The position numbers and the translations under genes are program-made. Below are positions 16,287-26,044 of a stretch of 64,000 nt of DNA, piece after piece. Under the pieces are notes generated by a model. The model saw only the letters and a program-made list of their open reading frames with translations, did not search any database and was not told where the DNA came from. The stretch lies in NCBI GenBank assembly GCA_944391615.1, contig CALXUE010000009.1:1-64000 (forward strand), read 5' to 3'. Numbering within the stretch: the stretch's first letter is position 1; every line of letters begins with the position of its first letter. This DNA is from an uncultured Alphaproteobacteria bacterium. GTDB taxonomy: Bacteria > Pseudomonadota > Alphaproteobacteria > RF32 > CAG-239.

Positions 16287-19078
16287 TAGCTGATTAACTT
16301 TCTCCACCAAGCCGATTTTTTCTCTTCCTTAGGAGAGGCATCATCATTTGTCCCCTCAGAAGAAGGAATATCTTCGTGACTGTTATAGAGCATAATCGGT
16401 TCCGAATGTTCAACCACCGAGTTATCTCCGTTATTTTCTTCATTATTCCGATAGCGTGAGTCACGGCGGCCTCTGCGGCGTCCGCGCTTGTCAAAACGAT
16501 TATTGCGCATTCTGCGAGAGCGTTTGTCAAAGCGTCGGTTGTCTGTTTGCTCAGCCTTATCATCTTCCAAACCTGTCGTCTCATCGGATGCCGCCGTTTC
16601 CTCATCAGAAGCAAAGGATTCGCCATTTTCTTCGTCAGCATTGTTATCATCGTCGTCATCATCAATTTCTTCAAAAATTTCTTCAGACACGGGTTTTTCT
16701 TGTTTTTGTGGAACAGCCTTTGATGCTTTAATGCGTTCGATTCTAAAATCATCCACACATTTCATTTCATTATCCGCGCTGATGATAATTTGAATTTTAT
16801 AGCGTTTTTCCAAATCAATCAAAGCATCGCGCTTGTTGTTCAAAATATAGATAGCCACATCGCTTGGCACAAAAACATTCACCACAGCGGCTCTGTTTTT
16901 AATACCTTCTTCTTCAATACTGCGCAAAATCAACACACAGCTTGACTCAATCGTGCGGATTAAGCCTTTTCCGTGGCAGAACGGACAAACTTTGTAGTTG
17001 CTTTCAAAGAAAGACGAGTGCGTTCTCTGTCTTGAAATTTCAAGCAAGCCGAAACAGCTCATCTTTGCAATCTGCACACGGGAGCGATCGTTTTTCATAG
17101 CCTCTTTCATACGCTTTTCGATAGCGGCATTATTTTTGGGGTCTTCCATATCAATAAAGTCGACCACGATAAGACCGGCCAAATCGCGCATTCTGAGTTG
17201 GCGTGCAATTTCATCAGCCGCTTCAAGGTTTGTTTTGAGGGCAGTTTCTTCCAAATCTTTTTCTTTGGTGGCGCGTCCAGAGTTCACATCAATTGAAACA
17301 AGAGCCTCAGTCGGGTTAATCACCAAATATCCGCCGGATTCGAGCTGAACATTGGTGTCATGCAGTTTATCAAGCTGAGCCTCAACCTGAAATCTCTGGA
17401 ACAAAGGCAAATCATTTTTGCGGTTGCTCTTAATTTTTTTGAGGTTTTGCGGAGCCAACATTTTAATAAACTCACGAGCAGTTTTATACGCACTGTCACC
17501 ATCGACAATAACCTCGGTCATATCCCGTGTAAACATATCTCGAAGTGCGCGTTTAATCAAATTTCCTTCTTCGTGAATAAGAGCCGGTGCTTTTGTTTTA
17601 AGAGCAGATAAACGAATATTATTCCACGTGCGAATAAGATAATTATAATCTCTGACAATATCAGCCTTAGTCTTGTCTTCACCGGCGGTACGCACAATCA
17701 TAGACATATCCATGGTCAAAGGCAGTTCTTTGACAATACCTTTGAGGCGTTTTCTGTCCGCCACACTGGTAATTTTGCGGGAAACGCCGCCGCTTTTAAT
17801 TCTGTTTGGCATCAAAACGCAATATCTTCCGGCCAAAGACAGATAAGTTGTTAAGGCAGCGCCTTTGTTGCCGCGCTCTTCTTTAACTACTTGCACGAGC
17901 AAAACTTGCCCTTCTTTAATAACATCTTGAATGGTGCAACGATGATATAACTTGCGTACGCGTAACAATTTGCGTTGCAGTTCAAAATCATTTTCCATGT
18001 CATCGTCATCATCGTCGGCATCTGAGTCGTTATTTTGAACACCTTTTGCAGATACTTCGTCATCATCACCGGCGCCGGAAGAAATAACTTCGCTTTCAAC
18101 TGAGGCTGTTTCATCGTTGTAAGATTCTTTTTCCTCAGAAGCAACTTCTTGTACAACCGCTTCGTCATTAGATTCAAACTCTGGCTCGCCGGAAACTGTT
18201 TCATCTTTTTTTGAAGCTTCCGCCAAAACTTTGAGCTCTTCTTTGGGGGCAGAGAATTTTTTGCGGCGAAAACGTCTTTTAGGTTTGGTAGGTGTTTCTT
18301 GCGCAACAACAACGTCTTCCTCAACTAAAGCAGATGATTCCTCGTTATCATTTTCCCGAACACTTTCGTTGACTCCCTCATCGGAATGAGCAGCTTGAGC
18401 CCCGCTTTCCCCGCTTTCCCCGTTTTCTCCGTTTTCCCCGCTTTCCCCGCTTTGGGTCGCATCTTCAACAGAAACGGCAGCATCACTTTGTTCTTCAAAA
18501 GCCGGAGCTTGAGTATCTTGTTCATTTTGTGCTGTAGTGTCGCCCTCAGAAACAACATTTTCAGGCAAAGCCTTTTCATTTTCATTATTTTCCGCGTTAA
18601 CAGCCTCAACCTTTTCCGCCGTTTCCACATCATTTTGCTCATTGTTCAAAGTTTCAGCAGATTCGGCATTTTTCAAGGCTTCAGCCTCGGCCATAGCTTT
18701 CAGTCGTTCTTCCCGACGTCTGGCTTTTTCAGCACGAATACGCTCTCTTTCGGCTTCCTTTTCTTTGAGGTATTGCTTTTTAGCTTCAATAATATCATCA
18801 ACTTCCTTGTCTACTTCGGCTATCAACGCATCCGAAACATTATAATAATCGGGATGAATTTCGCCAAAGGCCAAAAAACCGTGCCTATTTCCGCCATAAT
18901 CCACAAACGCTGCTTGCAAAGAAGGTTCAATTCTCATAACCTTAGCAAGATAAATATTACCTTTAATCTGTTTGCGGCTGGTTGATTCAAATTCAACATC
19001 TTCAATTTTATTACCATCAACGATAACCACGCGTGTTTCTTCCGGTTGCGTGTCGTCGATAAGCATTCTTTTAACCAT
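16286..19078 (-). CDS. rne: Ribonuclease E/G
   Basis: 930 aa. The S1 domain begins at residue ~35 (GNIYLAKVMRIEPSLQAAFVDYG) but is split by a ~270-residue acidic/charged insertion (about 90-360) before it resumes at HRCTIQDVIKEGQ. The catalytic core follows: SIDVNSG near 600, VVDFIDME near 640 and the Zn-link CPFCHGKG near 720. The tail is acidic then Arg-rich, as in degradosome scaffolds. An S1 insertion is known in alphaproteobacterial RNase E. The start ATG at 19078 has GGAG upstream; an in-frame TTG at 19090 overlaps that site. Confidence 0.95.
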   Translation of the reverse strand: MVKRMLIDDTQPEETRVVIVDGNKIEDVEFESTSRKQIKGNIYLAKVMRIEPSLQAAFVDYGGNRHGFLAFGEIHPDYYNVSDALIAEVDKEVDDIIEAKKQYLKEKEAERERIRAEKARRREERLKAMAEAEALKNAESAETLNNEQNDVETAEKVEAVNAENNENEKALPENVVSEGDTTAQNEQDTQAPAFEEQSDAAVSVEDATQSGESGENGENGESGESGAQAAHSDEGVNESVRENDNEESSALVEEDVVVAQETPTKPKRRFRRKKFSAPKEELKVLAEASKKDETVSGEPEFESNDEAVVQEVASEEKESYNDETASVESEVISSGAGDDDEVSAKGVQNNDSDADDDDDDMENDFELQRKLLRVRKLYHRCTIQDVIKEGQVLLVQVVKEERGNKGAALTTYLSLAGRYCVLMPNRIKSGGVSRKITSVADRKRLKGIVKELPLTMDMSMIVRTAGEDKTKADIVRDYNYLIRTWNNIRLSALKTKAPALIHEEGNLIKRALRDMFTRDMTEVIVDGDSAYKTAREFIKMLAPQNLKKIKSNRKNDLPLFQRFQVEAQLDKLHDTNVQLESGGYLVINPTEALVSIDVNSGRATKEKDLEETALKTNLEAADEIARQLRMRDLAGLIVVDFIDMEDPKNNAAIEKRMKEAMKNDRSRVQIAKMSCFGLLEISRQRTHSSFFESNYKVCPFCHGKGLIRTIESSCVLILRSIEEEGIKNRAAVVNVFVPSDVAIYILNNKRDALIDLEKRYKIQIIISADNEMKCVDDFRIERIKASKAVPQKQEKPVSEEIFEEIDDDDDDNNADEENGESFASDEETAASDETTGLEDDKAEQTDNRRFDKRSRRMRNNRFDKRGRRRGRRDSRYRNNEENNGDNSVVEHSEPIMLYNSHEDIPSSEGTNDDASPKEEKKSAWWRKLIS

Positions 19079-19552
19079 AATAAACTCCAAATCAGCCGAT
19101 AAAAATCGGCAAAGACAAATACTTTGGAGCAGATTGCATAAAATACGGTCACAATCCCACCAATCACTTCTTGGTGGAAAGTTTCATTAAAACCCATAAA
19201 AGCCTATAACCCAAAAACAAGTAAAAGACTTAAACATAAATCATAAACCCTATATTTTTTTTCAAATCCCGTTGGCTTAATTATTCTTGCTTAGTTAGTG
19301 CCGCAAAGGACTTGGTTAGCAAAACTGCTCAAAAAAACTTTTCCTTTTGTTATATGAATTTTTATGTGTAACGTTAAGACCGATAGCCAATCAACTTAAA
19401 GTGCAAGGTCAAAAAAATTCTAAAAAAGACATATAACATCTTTAGCATATACATTTTCTCTAAAAAAACAACACAAATTTTTTCAACAACCCACATTTTT
19501 TTCTTAACATAAAAGTAAGAAGTCTTTTATATAATAACAAAAGCGGGGAAAA
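19079..19552. promoter_or_regulatory. 474-bp gene-free region: rne leader and amidase promoter
   Basis: No credible gene on either strand. On the minus strand the rne leader carries two perfect hairpins: GCCGAT-TTTT-ATCGGC just before the ribosome site, and CCACCAA/TTGGTGG about 75 bp further up (about 19157-19177). A possible rne promoter is TTGACC with GGCTAT 18 bp downstream, giving a leader of roughly 300 nt. Long structured leaders are used for RNase E autoregulation in enterobacteria. On the plus strand TATAAT at 19530-19535 and GGGGA serve the amidase gene. Confidence 0.5.
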
Positions 19553-20815
19553 ATGAAAAACAGCGAACTAAAAACAACAATCAAAAACAAACCAAAGGGA
19601 AAGTTAGGCATAATTTTCTCGGTGTTTTTGTTTGTCTGGAGCTTATTGATTTCAACATTTTCATATGCTGATGAAATATCATCACTCAGAATAGGGCAGG
19701 GTATCGGCACAGTCCGCATTGTGTTGGAATCAGATTCTGAGTTTGAATACAAGGCTTTTTTGCTGTCATCGCCGTCTCGCTTGGTTGTTGACACATACGG
19801 CATAGATGTCAGCCCCAAAATAGAAAATCAAATTACCAAGAATAACATTATCGCATCGGGTCGTCTCGGCACGATAGAGAGTAACGGCCGTCGCATTGTT
19901 TTTGATTTGGCCAAACCTGCAATTATCAAAAAAGCATTTGTCCTAAAGCCTCAAAGCAATTTTGGTTGGCGCTTTGTAATTGATATGTCGGTCGCAACAG
20001 AACGAGAGTTTAACAAAAAAGTAGGCACATCTTATGCCTTTACCAGCACGGATTCCCCGAAAAGTTATGTTAGCCGCAATGCCTCAAAATCATCAAGCAA
20101 AGCCAAAAGCAAAGAAAGCGGAAAAAAGATTATTGTGCTTGACCCGGGGCATGGTGGTAAAGACCCCGGAGCGATAGGCTATTCCGGCATGTATGAAAAA
20201 AATATTACGTTGGCCATGGGCAAGGAGCTGAAAAAAATGCTTGAAGATACAGGGCGTTATAAGGTTTATTTAACCCGTAGCACAGACATTTTTATTCCTC
20301 TGCGAGATAGAGTAAAAATCTCGCGTAAACATAAGGCAGATTTATTTATATCACTGCACGCAGATAGCACAAAGAACCGCTCAGCCAAGGGGTTGTCAGT
20401 TTATACCTTGTCAGAAAAAGCTTCCGATAAAGAGGCCGAGGCTTTGGCAGAAAGAGAAAATAAAGCCGACGTGATTGATGGGCTAAACTTGGTTGAACAT
20501 TCGAAAGAGGTGTCAGATATATTGATAAATCTGGCGCAAAGAGAAACGATGAATCGCTCTTCAGAGTTTGCAACCTTTATGGTTCAGGAAATGCGTTCAG
20601 CCGCCAAGTTGGTGAATGACACGCACCGTTTTGCCGGATTTGCGGTTTTGAAGGCGCCGGATGTTCCCTCGGTTTTGCTTGAGATGGGATATTTGTCAAA
20701 CCGCACGGAAGAACGCTTGTTAAAGCAGCAAAGCTACCGCCGCAAATTAGCCAAAGCCACCACCCGCGCGGTAAACCGCTATTTTGATAATATGAAACAC
20801 GCCTCATTATTCTAG
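19553..20815 (+). CDS. amiC: N-acetylmuramoyl-L-alanine amidase, AMIN plus Amidase_3
   Basis: 420 aa. A long N-region and hydrophobic signal (about 22-42) precede an AMIN domain (about 45-145), a Ser/Lys linker, and the zinc amidase domain. The latter shows LDPGHGGKDPGA (first Zn His), a downstream E in SGMYEKNIT, SLHAD (Zn His) and the catalytic Glu in LLEMGYLSN. It cleaves the peptide stem from peptidoglycan during daughter-cell separation. FtsEX, whose partners include such amidases, is encoded elsewhere in the window. Confidence 0.93.
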   Translation: MKNSELKTTIKNKPKGKLGIIFSVFLFVWSLLISTFSYADEISSLRIGQGIGTVRIVLESDSEFEYKAFLLSSPSRLVVDTYGIDVSPKIENQITKNNIIASGRLGTIESNGRRIVFDLAKPAIIKKAFVLKPQSNFGWRFVIDMSVATEREFNKKVGTSYAFTSTDSPKSYVSRNASKSSSKAKSKESGKKIIVLDPGHGGKDPGAIGYSGMYEKNITLAMGKELKKMLEDTGRYKVYLTRSTDIFIPLRDRVKISRKHKADLFISLHADSTKNRSAKGLSVYTLSEKASDKEAEALAERENKADVIDGLNLVEHSKEVSDILINLAQRETMNRSSEFATFMVQEMRSAAKLVNDTHRFAGFAVLKAPDVPSVLLEMGYLSNRTEERLLKQQSYRRKLAKATTRAVNRYFDNMKHASLF

Positions 20816-20832
20816 AAGAGAGAATAATAAAA

Positions 20833-20860
20833 AAACAGGAGCTAAAGCCCCTGTTTTTTT
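20833..20860 (+). terminator. Bidirectional terminator between amidase and DUF1566 gene
   Basis: AAACAGGAGC-TAAA-GCCCCTGTTT with seven T on the plus strand and seven on the minus strand; one A-C mismatch. It serves the converging genes. Confidence 0.8.
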
Positions 20861-20876
20861 GTGAACAATGAGCGTT

Positions 20877-22250
20877 CTAAAAAGCTAGGACTGGGAGAAC
20901 GTAATTGCTGTAACCCTTAAGGTCGTAGTCCACACTACCACTATAGAAGGACAATGTCCAAACATAGCCATTATCATACTCGGAAGAAGACCAATGATAA
21001 TTTGTCGAAATATCCTTCTTACCCAACAACGACAACGCATAGTTCATATAGTCCTTATTACTATACACTGTATTCAACTCACCCAAAGCCGGCAAATACC
21101 ACTCTCCCGCATTCGTGCCGGTGGTTTTATAATTATATGCATAGTATGCCGCTGCATAATTCGACAGATTACTATTATACGCCTTTATCGCCGCCGTATT
21201 CGCCTTACCGTTAAAGTCTTGTTTGGCTTTACTTGAATCTCTAATATTCGTTATCCCAGGAATATCACCGTACCCCCATACCATTGTTGAAGGCAAACTT
21301 TCCAAGGCTATCGCCGTACGCCGACTTGCATCAAACACAATTCCTATCGGCGTCTTCCCACTTGGCGTACTTCCCGCATAACATTTTTTATCTGAATATA
21401 AAATAGAACCCAAACCGCAAGCGGTTTCATTACTGCTAACGTAAGCAAAATTTGTCTTATTCTTGCTACCAAAGTTTATCACCGGTTTTGCTTTATTTTT
21501 AGCAATCTTTCTTCCTGTAGTGCTACTATTGTTTCCTATGCCGATATAATAGCTGCTGCCACTGTTTTGTTCCGATGATGACCAATAATTACCCGACATC
21601 TGTGTTCCGCCAATTTTAGCTAACGTTGTATTCAAAGTATCTTTGTTGGTCGAGATTGCCTGTAATTCTCCCGCCGCCGGCAAATACCATTGTCCCTGTT
21701 CTGTTCCAGTTGTTGAATATGTCAAAACCTTTTTAATCGCCGGATAATTATACCCTGATTTATCTGCCTCATACATTGCTTTGGTATTGTTAAACCCTTG
21801 CCAGTCTGCAGTTGAGGTTGATACACTGCTTGAGTTTTGTACCCCAGACACATCTTCTCCAACATAGCCCCATGGCATATTTGCAAACTCATCTTTAGCT
21901 ATGGCCAAACCATTGGTAGTATCAAACACCACACCGATTGGCGTTTTAGATGCAATCATATTTGCATTACAGCTCATATCTGAGTACAATATATCACCGA
22001 TTTTGCAATTTTTGAGGGCTTCTTCGGCTTGATTTTTTTCAATAATTTTTTCAAGTTCTGTAATTTTATTGACTAAAGTACAGTTCCACGCATTGCCAAA
22101 CGGACATTTCAAGCCACCGGAACAAGAAGTTGTGCTTTCATAACCCAAAGATGAACACGTCGGTGTTTTAATACAGGCCGCATTCGCCACCCCACTGTTC
22201 AACAAACCACTAGCAACCAAAGCCGATGTTAAAAGTAAATATTGTTTCAT
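20877..22250 (-). CDS. Secreted protein with two DUF1566 (Lcl_C-type) domains
   Basis: 457 aa. A signal peptide (to about residue 24), a Cys cluster (CIKTPTCSS...CPFGNAWNC), a short coiled coil (about 58-80), then two tandem DUF1566 domains. The first has QWYLPAAGEL near 190 and NYWSSSE near 222; the second has EWYLPALGEL near 395, YHWSSSE near 425 and the terminal PVLAF. The first domain ends with PVINF instead. Such domains occur in surface adhesins, including the Legionella Lcl C-terminus. The gene follows the Cys-rich gene by 44 bp and is probably co-transcribed. Partner and ligand are unknown. Confidence 0.8.
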   Translation of the reverse strand: MKQYLLLTSALVASGLLNSGVANAACIKTPTCSSLGYESTTSCSGGLKCPFGNAWNCTLVNKITELEKIIEKNQAEEALKNCKIGDILYSDMSCNANMIASKTPIGVVFDTTNGLAIAKDEFANMPWGYVGEDVSGVQNSSSVSTSTADWQGFNNTKAMYEADKSGYNYPAIKKVLTYSTTGTEQGQWYLPAAGELQAISTNKDTLNTTLAKIGGTQMSGNYWSSSEQNSGSSYYIGIGNNSSTTGRKIAKNKAKPVINFGSKNKTNFAYVSSNETACGLGSILYSDKKCYAGSTPSGKTPIGIVFDASRRTAIALESLPSTMVWGYGDIPGITNIRDSSKAKQDFNGKANTAAIKAYNSNLSNYAAAYYAYNYKTTGTNAGEWYLPALGELNTVYSNKDYMNYALSLLGKKDISTNYHWSSSEYDNGYVWTLSFYSGSVDYDLKGYSNYVLPVLAF

Positions 22251-22294
22251 TTTCTAAATCTCCTCAATAATAATTAAACTTTTCTCTCTCACCC

Positions 22295-23173
22295 TTATTC
22301 AAAAGCGCAGTAGTCACAGTAATCTTGGCACCCCGTGGCACAACCTGTCACAATGTACAAGTTGGAGCATTCTTCATAAGAGCAAACCGAACACGGCGGA
22401 CATTCTGATTCTGTGCCCAAGTTCGGGCATTTTTTGCATTCCGAACACTTGACCTGATTTCCGCTTTGGCAGGTTGAAGCCCCATCCTCACAGCCTAAAG
22501 TTCCGCAATCCAAAAATCCGGAACAGTCTTTTTCTTTCACTCTGTATTTTTTGATTGCCGTGGTGTTATTACCGTTGCATTGCGCACAAGGCTCGCCTAC
22601 CGCCTCATATCCGTCAGGAATTGAACCTAAGGTGTATTTGTAATCTGCCGGACAAGTGTCTTGACAACATTCCGCATACAAGCCATCCCCACAAACTTGC
22701 CCCACCCCTTTATAAGGCGACGTGCAGGTGGTATAAGATGACGGGCAGTCGGGAATACATTTGGCATAGTAGCCATTGGCATACATACATTCTCCGTCAC
22801 CTTTTTGCCCATCCGGACAGTTGGTGATGGTGTAACCCTCTTTGATACAATCTTCAGGGCCTTTCTTGTCATATTCGCTCGGTGGTTTATTGCCCGAACC
22901 ATTAATATCCGAACTCACAAAGTCCAAACCGGCACAATCTCCCGTGTCCATAATCCAGCAGACTTGGGCAACCTTAACCAAAGATTTTTGATTTTTTGAA
23001 ACTTGTTGTGGAGATAAAGCTCCATTCAAAGATAAATGTGTGTGAAGTGTGTTGAAAAGTGTAACATCTTTGAATATATAATTCATTGAAGAAGAAATAT
23101 CGGCTTGCGCCGTCTCCGCAACAAACGCGCATACAGACAACGAAGCCAACAAGATAAACTTCCGCTTACTCAT
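22295..23173 (-). CDS. Cys-rich secreted protein, copy B
   Basis: 292 aa with a signal peptide (cleavage near AETAQA) and 29 cysteines in the mature chain. Residues 1-83 are shared almost unchanged with copies A and C; a short Gly/Pro linker (about 88-98) varies; the Cys-rich remainder keeps its Cys spacing but drifts in sequence. It ends in DYCDYCAFE. Together with the DUF1566 gene downstream it forms a two-gene cassette. Its promoter is at 23212-23240 and the ribosome site is AGGAAA. No catalytic motif is seen; a disulfide-rich surface or matrix protein is the plainest reading. Confidence 0.82.
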   Translation of the reverse strand: MSKRKFILLASLSVCAFVAETAQADISSSMNYIFKDVTLFNTLHTHLSLNGALSPQQVSKNQKSLVKVAQVCWIMDTGDCAGLDFVSSDINGSGNKPPSEYDKKGPEDCIKEGYTITNCPDGQKGDGECMYANGYYAKCIPDCPSSYTTCTSPYKGVGQVCGDGLYAECCQDTCPADYKYTLGSIPDGYEAVGEPCAQCNGNNTTAIKKYRVKEKDCSGFLDCGTLGCEDGASTCQSGNQVKCSECKKCPNLGTESECPPCSVCSYEECSNLYIVTGCATGCQDYCDYCAFE

Positions 23174-23211
23174 GATAATTTCCTTTCAATTACTTTATCT
23201 CCACGACTCGT

Positions 23212-23240
23212 ATTATAACACAAGGAAAAAAGTCTGTAAA
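23212..23240 (-). promoter_or_regulatory. Sigma-70 promoter of cassette B
   Basis: TTTACA (23235-23240), 17 bp, TATAAT (23212-23217), within a ~120-bp upstream flank shared by all three copies. Confidence 0.85.
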
Positions 23241-23285
23241 TAGAAATTTTCAAGGATTGACAAGGGTTTAGGCAATCTTTTTTTG

Positions 23286-23316
23286 CAAAAAAAACTCTCT
23301 GAAATTTCAGAGAGTT
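23286..23316 (-). terminator. glgP terminator
   Basis: A near-perfect palindrome AACTCTCTGAAA/TTTCAGAGAGTT followed on the minus strand by eight T. Confidence 0.9.
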
Positions 23317-23339
23317 TTATGCTAAAGCAAAAAATACTT

Positions 23340-25853
23340 TTATTTTTTATCTGCTTTTTTGCAGTTGCAAGATTTGTCTTTTTTCTTGCTGGCTTCAGTA
23401 TGCCAAATATATTTATCATATTCAAGCACAGCTCTGTCAGAAGAAAACTTGCCCATATGAGCCACATTTTTAATAGCCTTTTGAGCCCATTTTTTATGGT
23501 CTTGAAAGTCTTCGCTCACTTGTTTAATAGTATTATCAAAGGCTTCCAAATCAGCCAATACAAAGAAGTAATCTTTGTTGACCAGCTCTTCAAAAATCGG
23601 CTTAAACAGCAAAACATAATCTTTTTCGCAAAACATATTGGAATTAAGAGCATTCAAAATGCGTTTGATATAATCGTTATTTTCATAAATTTCGCGCGGA
23701 TTATAAGTGCTGCGGCGTTTCAAAATTTCATCAGAAGTCAAGCCAAAGAGATAAAAGTTTTCTTCGCCGACTTCTTCTCTGATTTCGATATTAGCACCAT
23801 CAAGAGTTCCAACAGTCAGTGCGCCGTTTAGGGCAAATTTCATATTACCGGTACCGCTGGCTTCAAACCCTGCAGTTGAAATTTGCAAGCTGACATCGGC
23901 AGCCGGAATCATAACTTCAGCCAAAGAAACCTTATAGTCAGGAACAAAAACCACCTTAATCATATCATTAACACGCGGATCATTGTTAACCACATCGGCC
24001 ACATTATTAATGAGCTTGATGATAAGTTTTGCAAAATTATAAGACGGAGCAGCTTTACCGGCAAAAATATACGAACGCGGTGTCGTAAACTTTTTGTTGT
24101 CTTTAATAATGGCCAAATAATCTCCAATAACTTGTAAAATAGTCATCAATTGGCGTTTGTATTCATGAATACGTTTGGCATGAACAATAAACATGCTGTC
24201 CGGATCAATAAGAACACCGGTTGTTTTGGAAACAACCTTAATAAGGCGTTTTTTGTTGTCTCTTTTAATTTTAATAAACTCTTTGATAAATTCGTCGTCA
24301 TTAACAAATTTTTCAATTTTACGCAATTCATCAAGATTAGTAATCCAACTATCACCGATTTTAGATGTAATAAGGGCAGCCAGTTCAGAGTTTGCATGAA
24401 GCAACCATCTTCTGGGTGTAACCCCGTTGGTAATGTTGATGAATTTTTCGGGCCAAAGTTCATAAAAGTCAGGAACCAAATTTGTTTTAATCAGTTCAGA
24501 GTGTAGCCTAGCCACACCGTTGACCGAGAAGGAGCCGACGATAGAGAGGTTTGCCATACGAATAATCTGGTTGTCTCCATCACCGACAACAATGGACATC
24601 CTGCCGAGTTTTGCATTATCACCACCGAATTTGGTGCGTGCAAAATCCATAAAACGACGGTTAATTTCATAAATAATTTGGACGTGTCTCGGCAAAATCT
24701 TTTGCATAATGCGCGTTGGCCAAGTTTCCAAAGCTTCCGGCAACAAAGTATGGTTGGTATAAGCAAAAATATGCGTTACAATATCCCAAGAAGTATCCCA
24801 TTCTTGACCATAGACATCCATCAACAAGCGCATCATTTCAACAATGGCAAGGGCCGGGTGCGTATCATTAAGCTGAATACAAGCATAGTCCGGCAATTTG
24901 TGAAAGTCGTTGCATTTTTCCAAAAAGCGACGGATAATATCTTGAACGGCGCAAGATACAAAAAAATATTGCTGAACCAAACGCAAAGCCTTGCCTGATT
25001 CGACAGAGTCGGAAGGATAAAGCACACGAGAGATTGTTTCTGTCCCGATTTTTTCTTTAACAGCTTCAATATACCCACCTTCGTTAAAGATATTAATATC
25101 AAGCTCATCATCGGTTTTTGCAGAGAACAAGCGCAAATAGTTAACAGATTTTCCGTCATATCCTACAACCGGAAAATCAAACGGCACGCCATAAAAATGC
25201 TGCGTATTCATCCACACAAAAGTATCCTTACCATCGGCATTTTTGACAACTTCCACATTACCGTGAATAGGAATAAGAACTTTTCTGTCATTACGAGCAA
25301 ATTGCCAAGGAGAGTCTTCGCCTAGCCAACTATCAGCCTGTTCTACTTGGTAACCGTTTTCAAATTTTTGTTTGAACAAACCGAATTGATAGTTAATACC
25401 ATAACCAAAACCAGGGATTCCAAGAGAAGCCATAGAGTCCAAATAGCAGGCTGCCAATCTTCCCAAGCCGCCGTTCCCCAAGGCAGGATCATATTCGGTA
25501 TCAAAAATTTCCTGCAAGGTGATATCGGGCATACCCTCGATTTTAATATCTTTTAAAATGTCAAACAGCCCCAAATTATGTAAGTTATTTTCCAAGGAGC
25601 GTCCGATAAGATATTCAATAGAGAGATAATAAACACGTTTAGCGTTTTCTTGATTATATCTGGCAATTGTTTCATACATTTTATCCATAGCAAATTCTCT
25701 GACAGCCATGGCAATAGCATCCAAAGCCTCATCCTTGGTAATTTCACAGGTGCGCTTACCAATAAAGTATTTAATGTAATGCTCAATGGATAATTTAAGT
25801 CTGGCCTTATCAATTTCATTCAAAATTGCAGTGGCATTTTCTTTCTTTTTCAC
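23340..25853 (-). CDS. glgP: Glycogen/starch phosphorylase
   Basis: 837 aa, full length, GTG start preceded by GAGGAGG. The PLP-lysine motif EASGTGNMKFALNG (about 672) and the substrate loop GNGGLGRLAAC (about 126) are intact. It releases glucose-1-phosphate from glycogen. No other glycogen gene is in the window. The C-terminus ends in a Lys/Cys-rich tail (KSCNCKKADKK) beyond the usual end. Confidence 0.96.
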   Translation of the reverse strand: MKKKENATAILNEIDKARLKLSIEHYIKYFIGKRTCEITKDEALDAIAMAVREFAMDKMYETIARYNQENAKRVYYLSIEYLIGRSLENNLHNLGLFDILKDIKIEGMPDITLQEIFDTEYDPALGNGGLGRLAACYLDSMASLGIPGFGYGINYQFGLFKQKFENGYQVEQADSWLGEDSPWQFARNDRKVLIPIHGNVEVVKNADGKDTFVWMNTQHFYGVPFDFPVVGYDGKSVNYLRLFSAKTDDELDINIFNEGGYIEAVKEKIGTETISRVLYPSDSVESGKALRLVQQYFFVSCAVQDIIRRFLEKCNDFHKLPDYACIQLNDTHPALAIVEMMRLLMDVYGQEWDTSWDIVTHIFAYTNHTLLPEALETWPTRIMQKILPRHVQIIYEINRRFMDFARTKFGGDNAKLGRMSIVVGDGDNQIIRMANLSIVGSFSVNGVARLHSELIKTNLVPDFYELWPEKFINITNGVTPRRWLLHANSELAALITSKIGDSWITNLDELRKIEKFVNDDEFIKEFIKIKRDNKKRLIKVVSKTTGVLIDPDSMFIVHAKRIHEYKRQLMTILQVIGDYLAIIKDNKKFTTPRSYIFAGKAAPSYNFAKLIIKLINNVADVVNNDPRVNDMIKVVFVPDYKVSLAEVMIPAADVSLQISTAGFEASGTGNMKFALNGALTVGTLDGANIEIREEVGEENFYLFGLTSDEILKRRSTYNPREIYENNDYIKRILNALNSNMFCEKDYVLLFKPIFEELVNKDYFFVLADLEAFDNTIKQVSEDFQDHKKWAQKAIKNVAHMGKFSSDRAVLEYDKYIWHTEASKKKDKSCNCKKADKK

Positions 25854-25980
25854 GAAACGACCTCCTCATAAATAAACCTACAACTTTATCCCAAGATAAA
25901 CATAATTGTTTGAAATATAGTTAATACGGATTATTTTTAAGACAAGTTAAAAAATGTTATTATTTTATTTAGAAATTTCA

Positions 25981-26008
25981 TTGCATAATGCAAAAAGTTT
26001 AATATACT
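25981..26008 (+). promoter_or_regulatory. tolC promoter
   Basis: TTGCAT (25981-25986), 16 bp, TATACT (26003-26008), 37 bp before the tolC ATG. Confidence 0.65.
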
Positions 26009-26044
26009 AGGTTAAAAAAATAAGTTTTTTTTGAGGTGTAAAGA

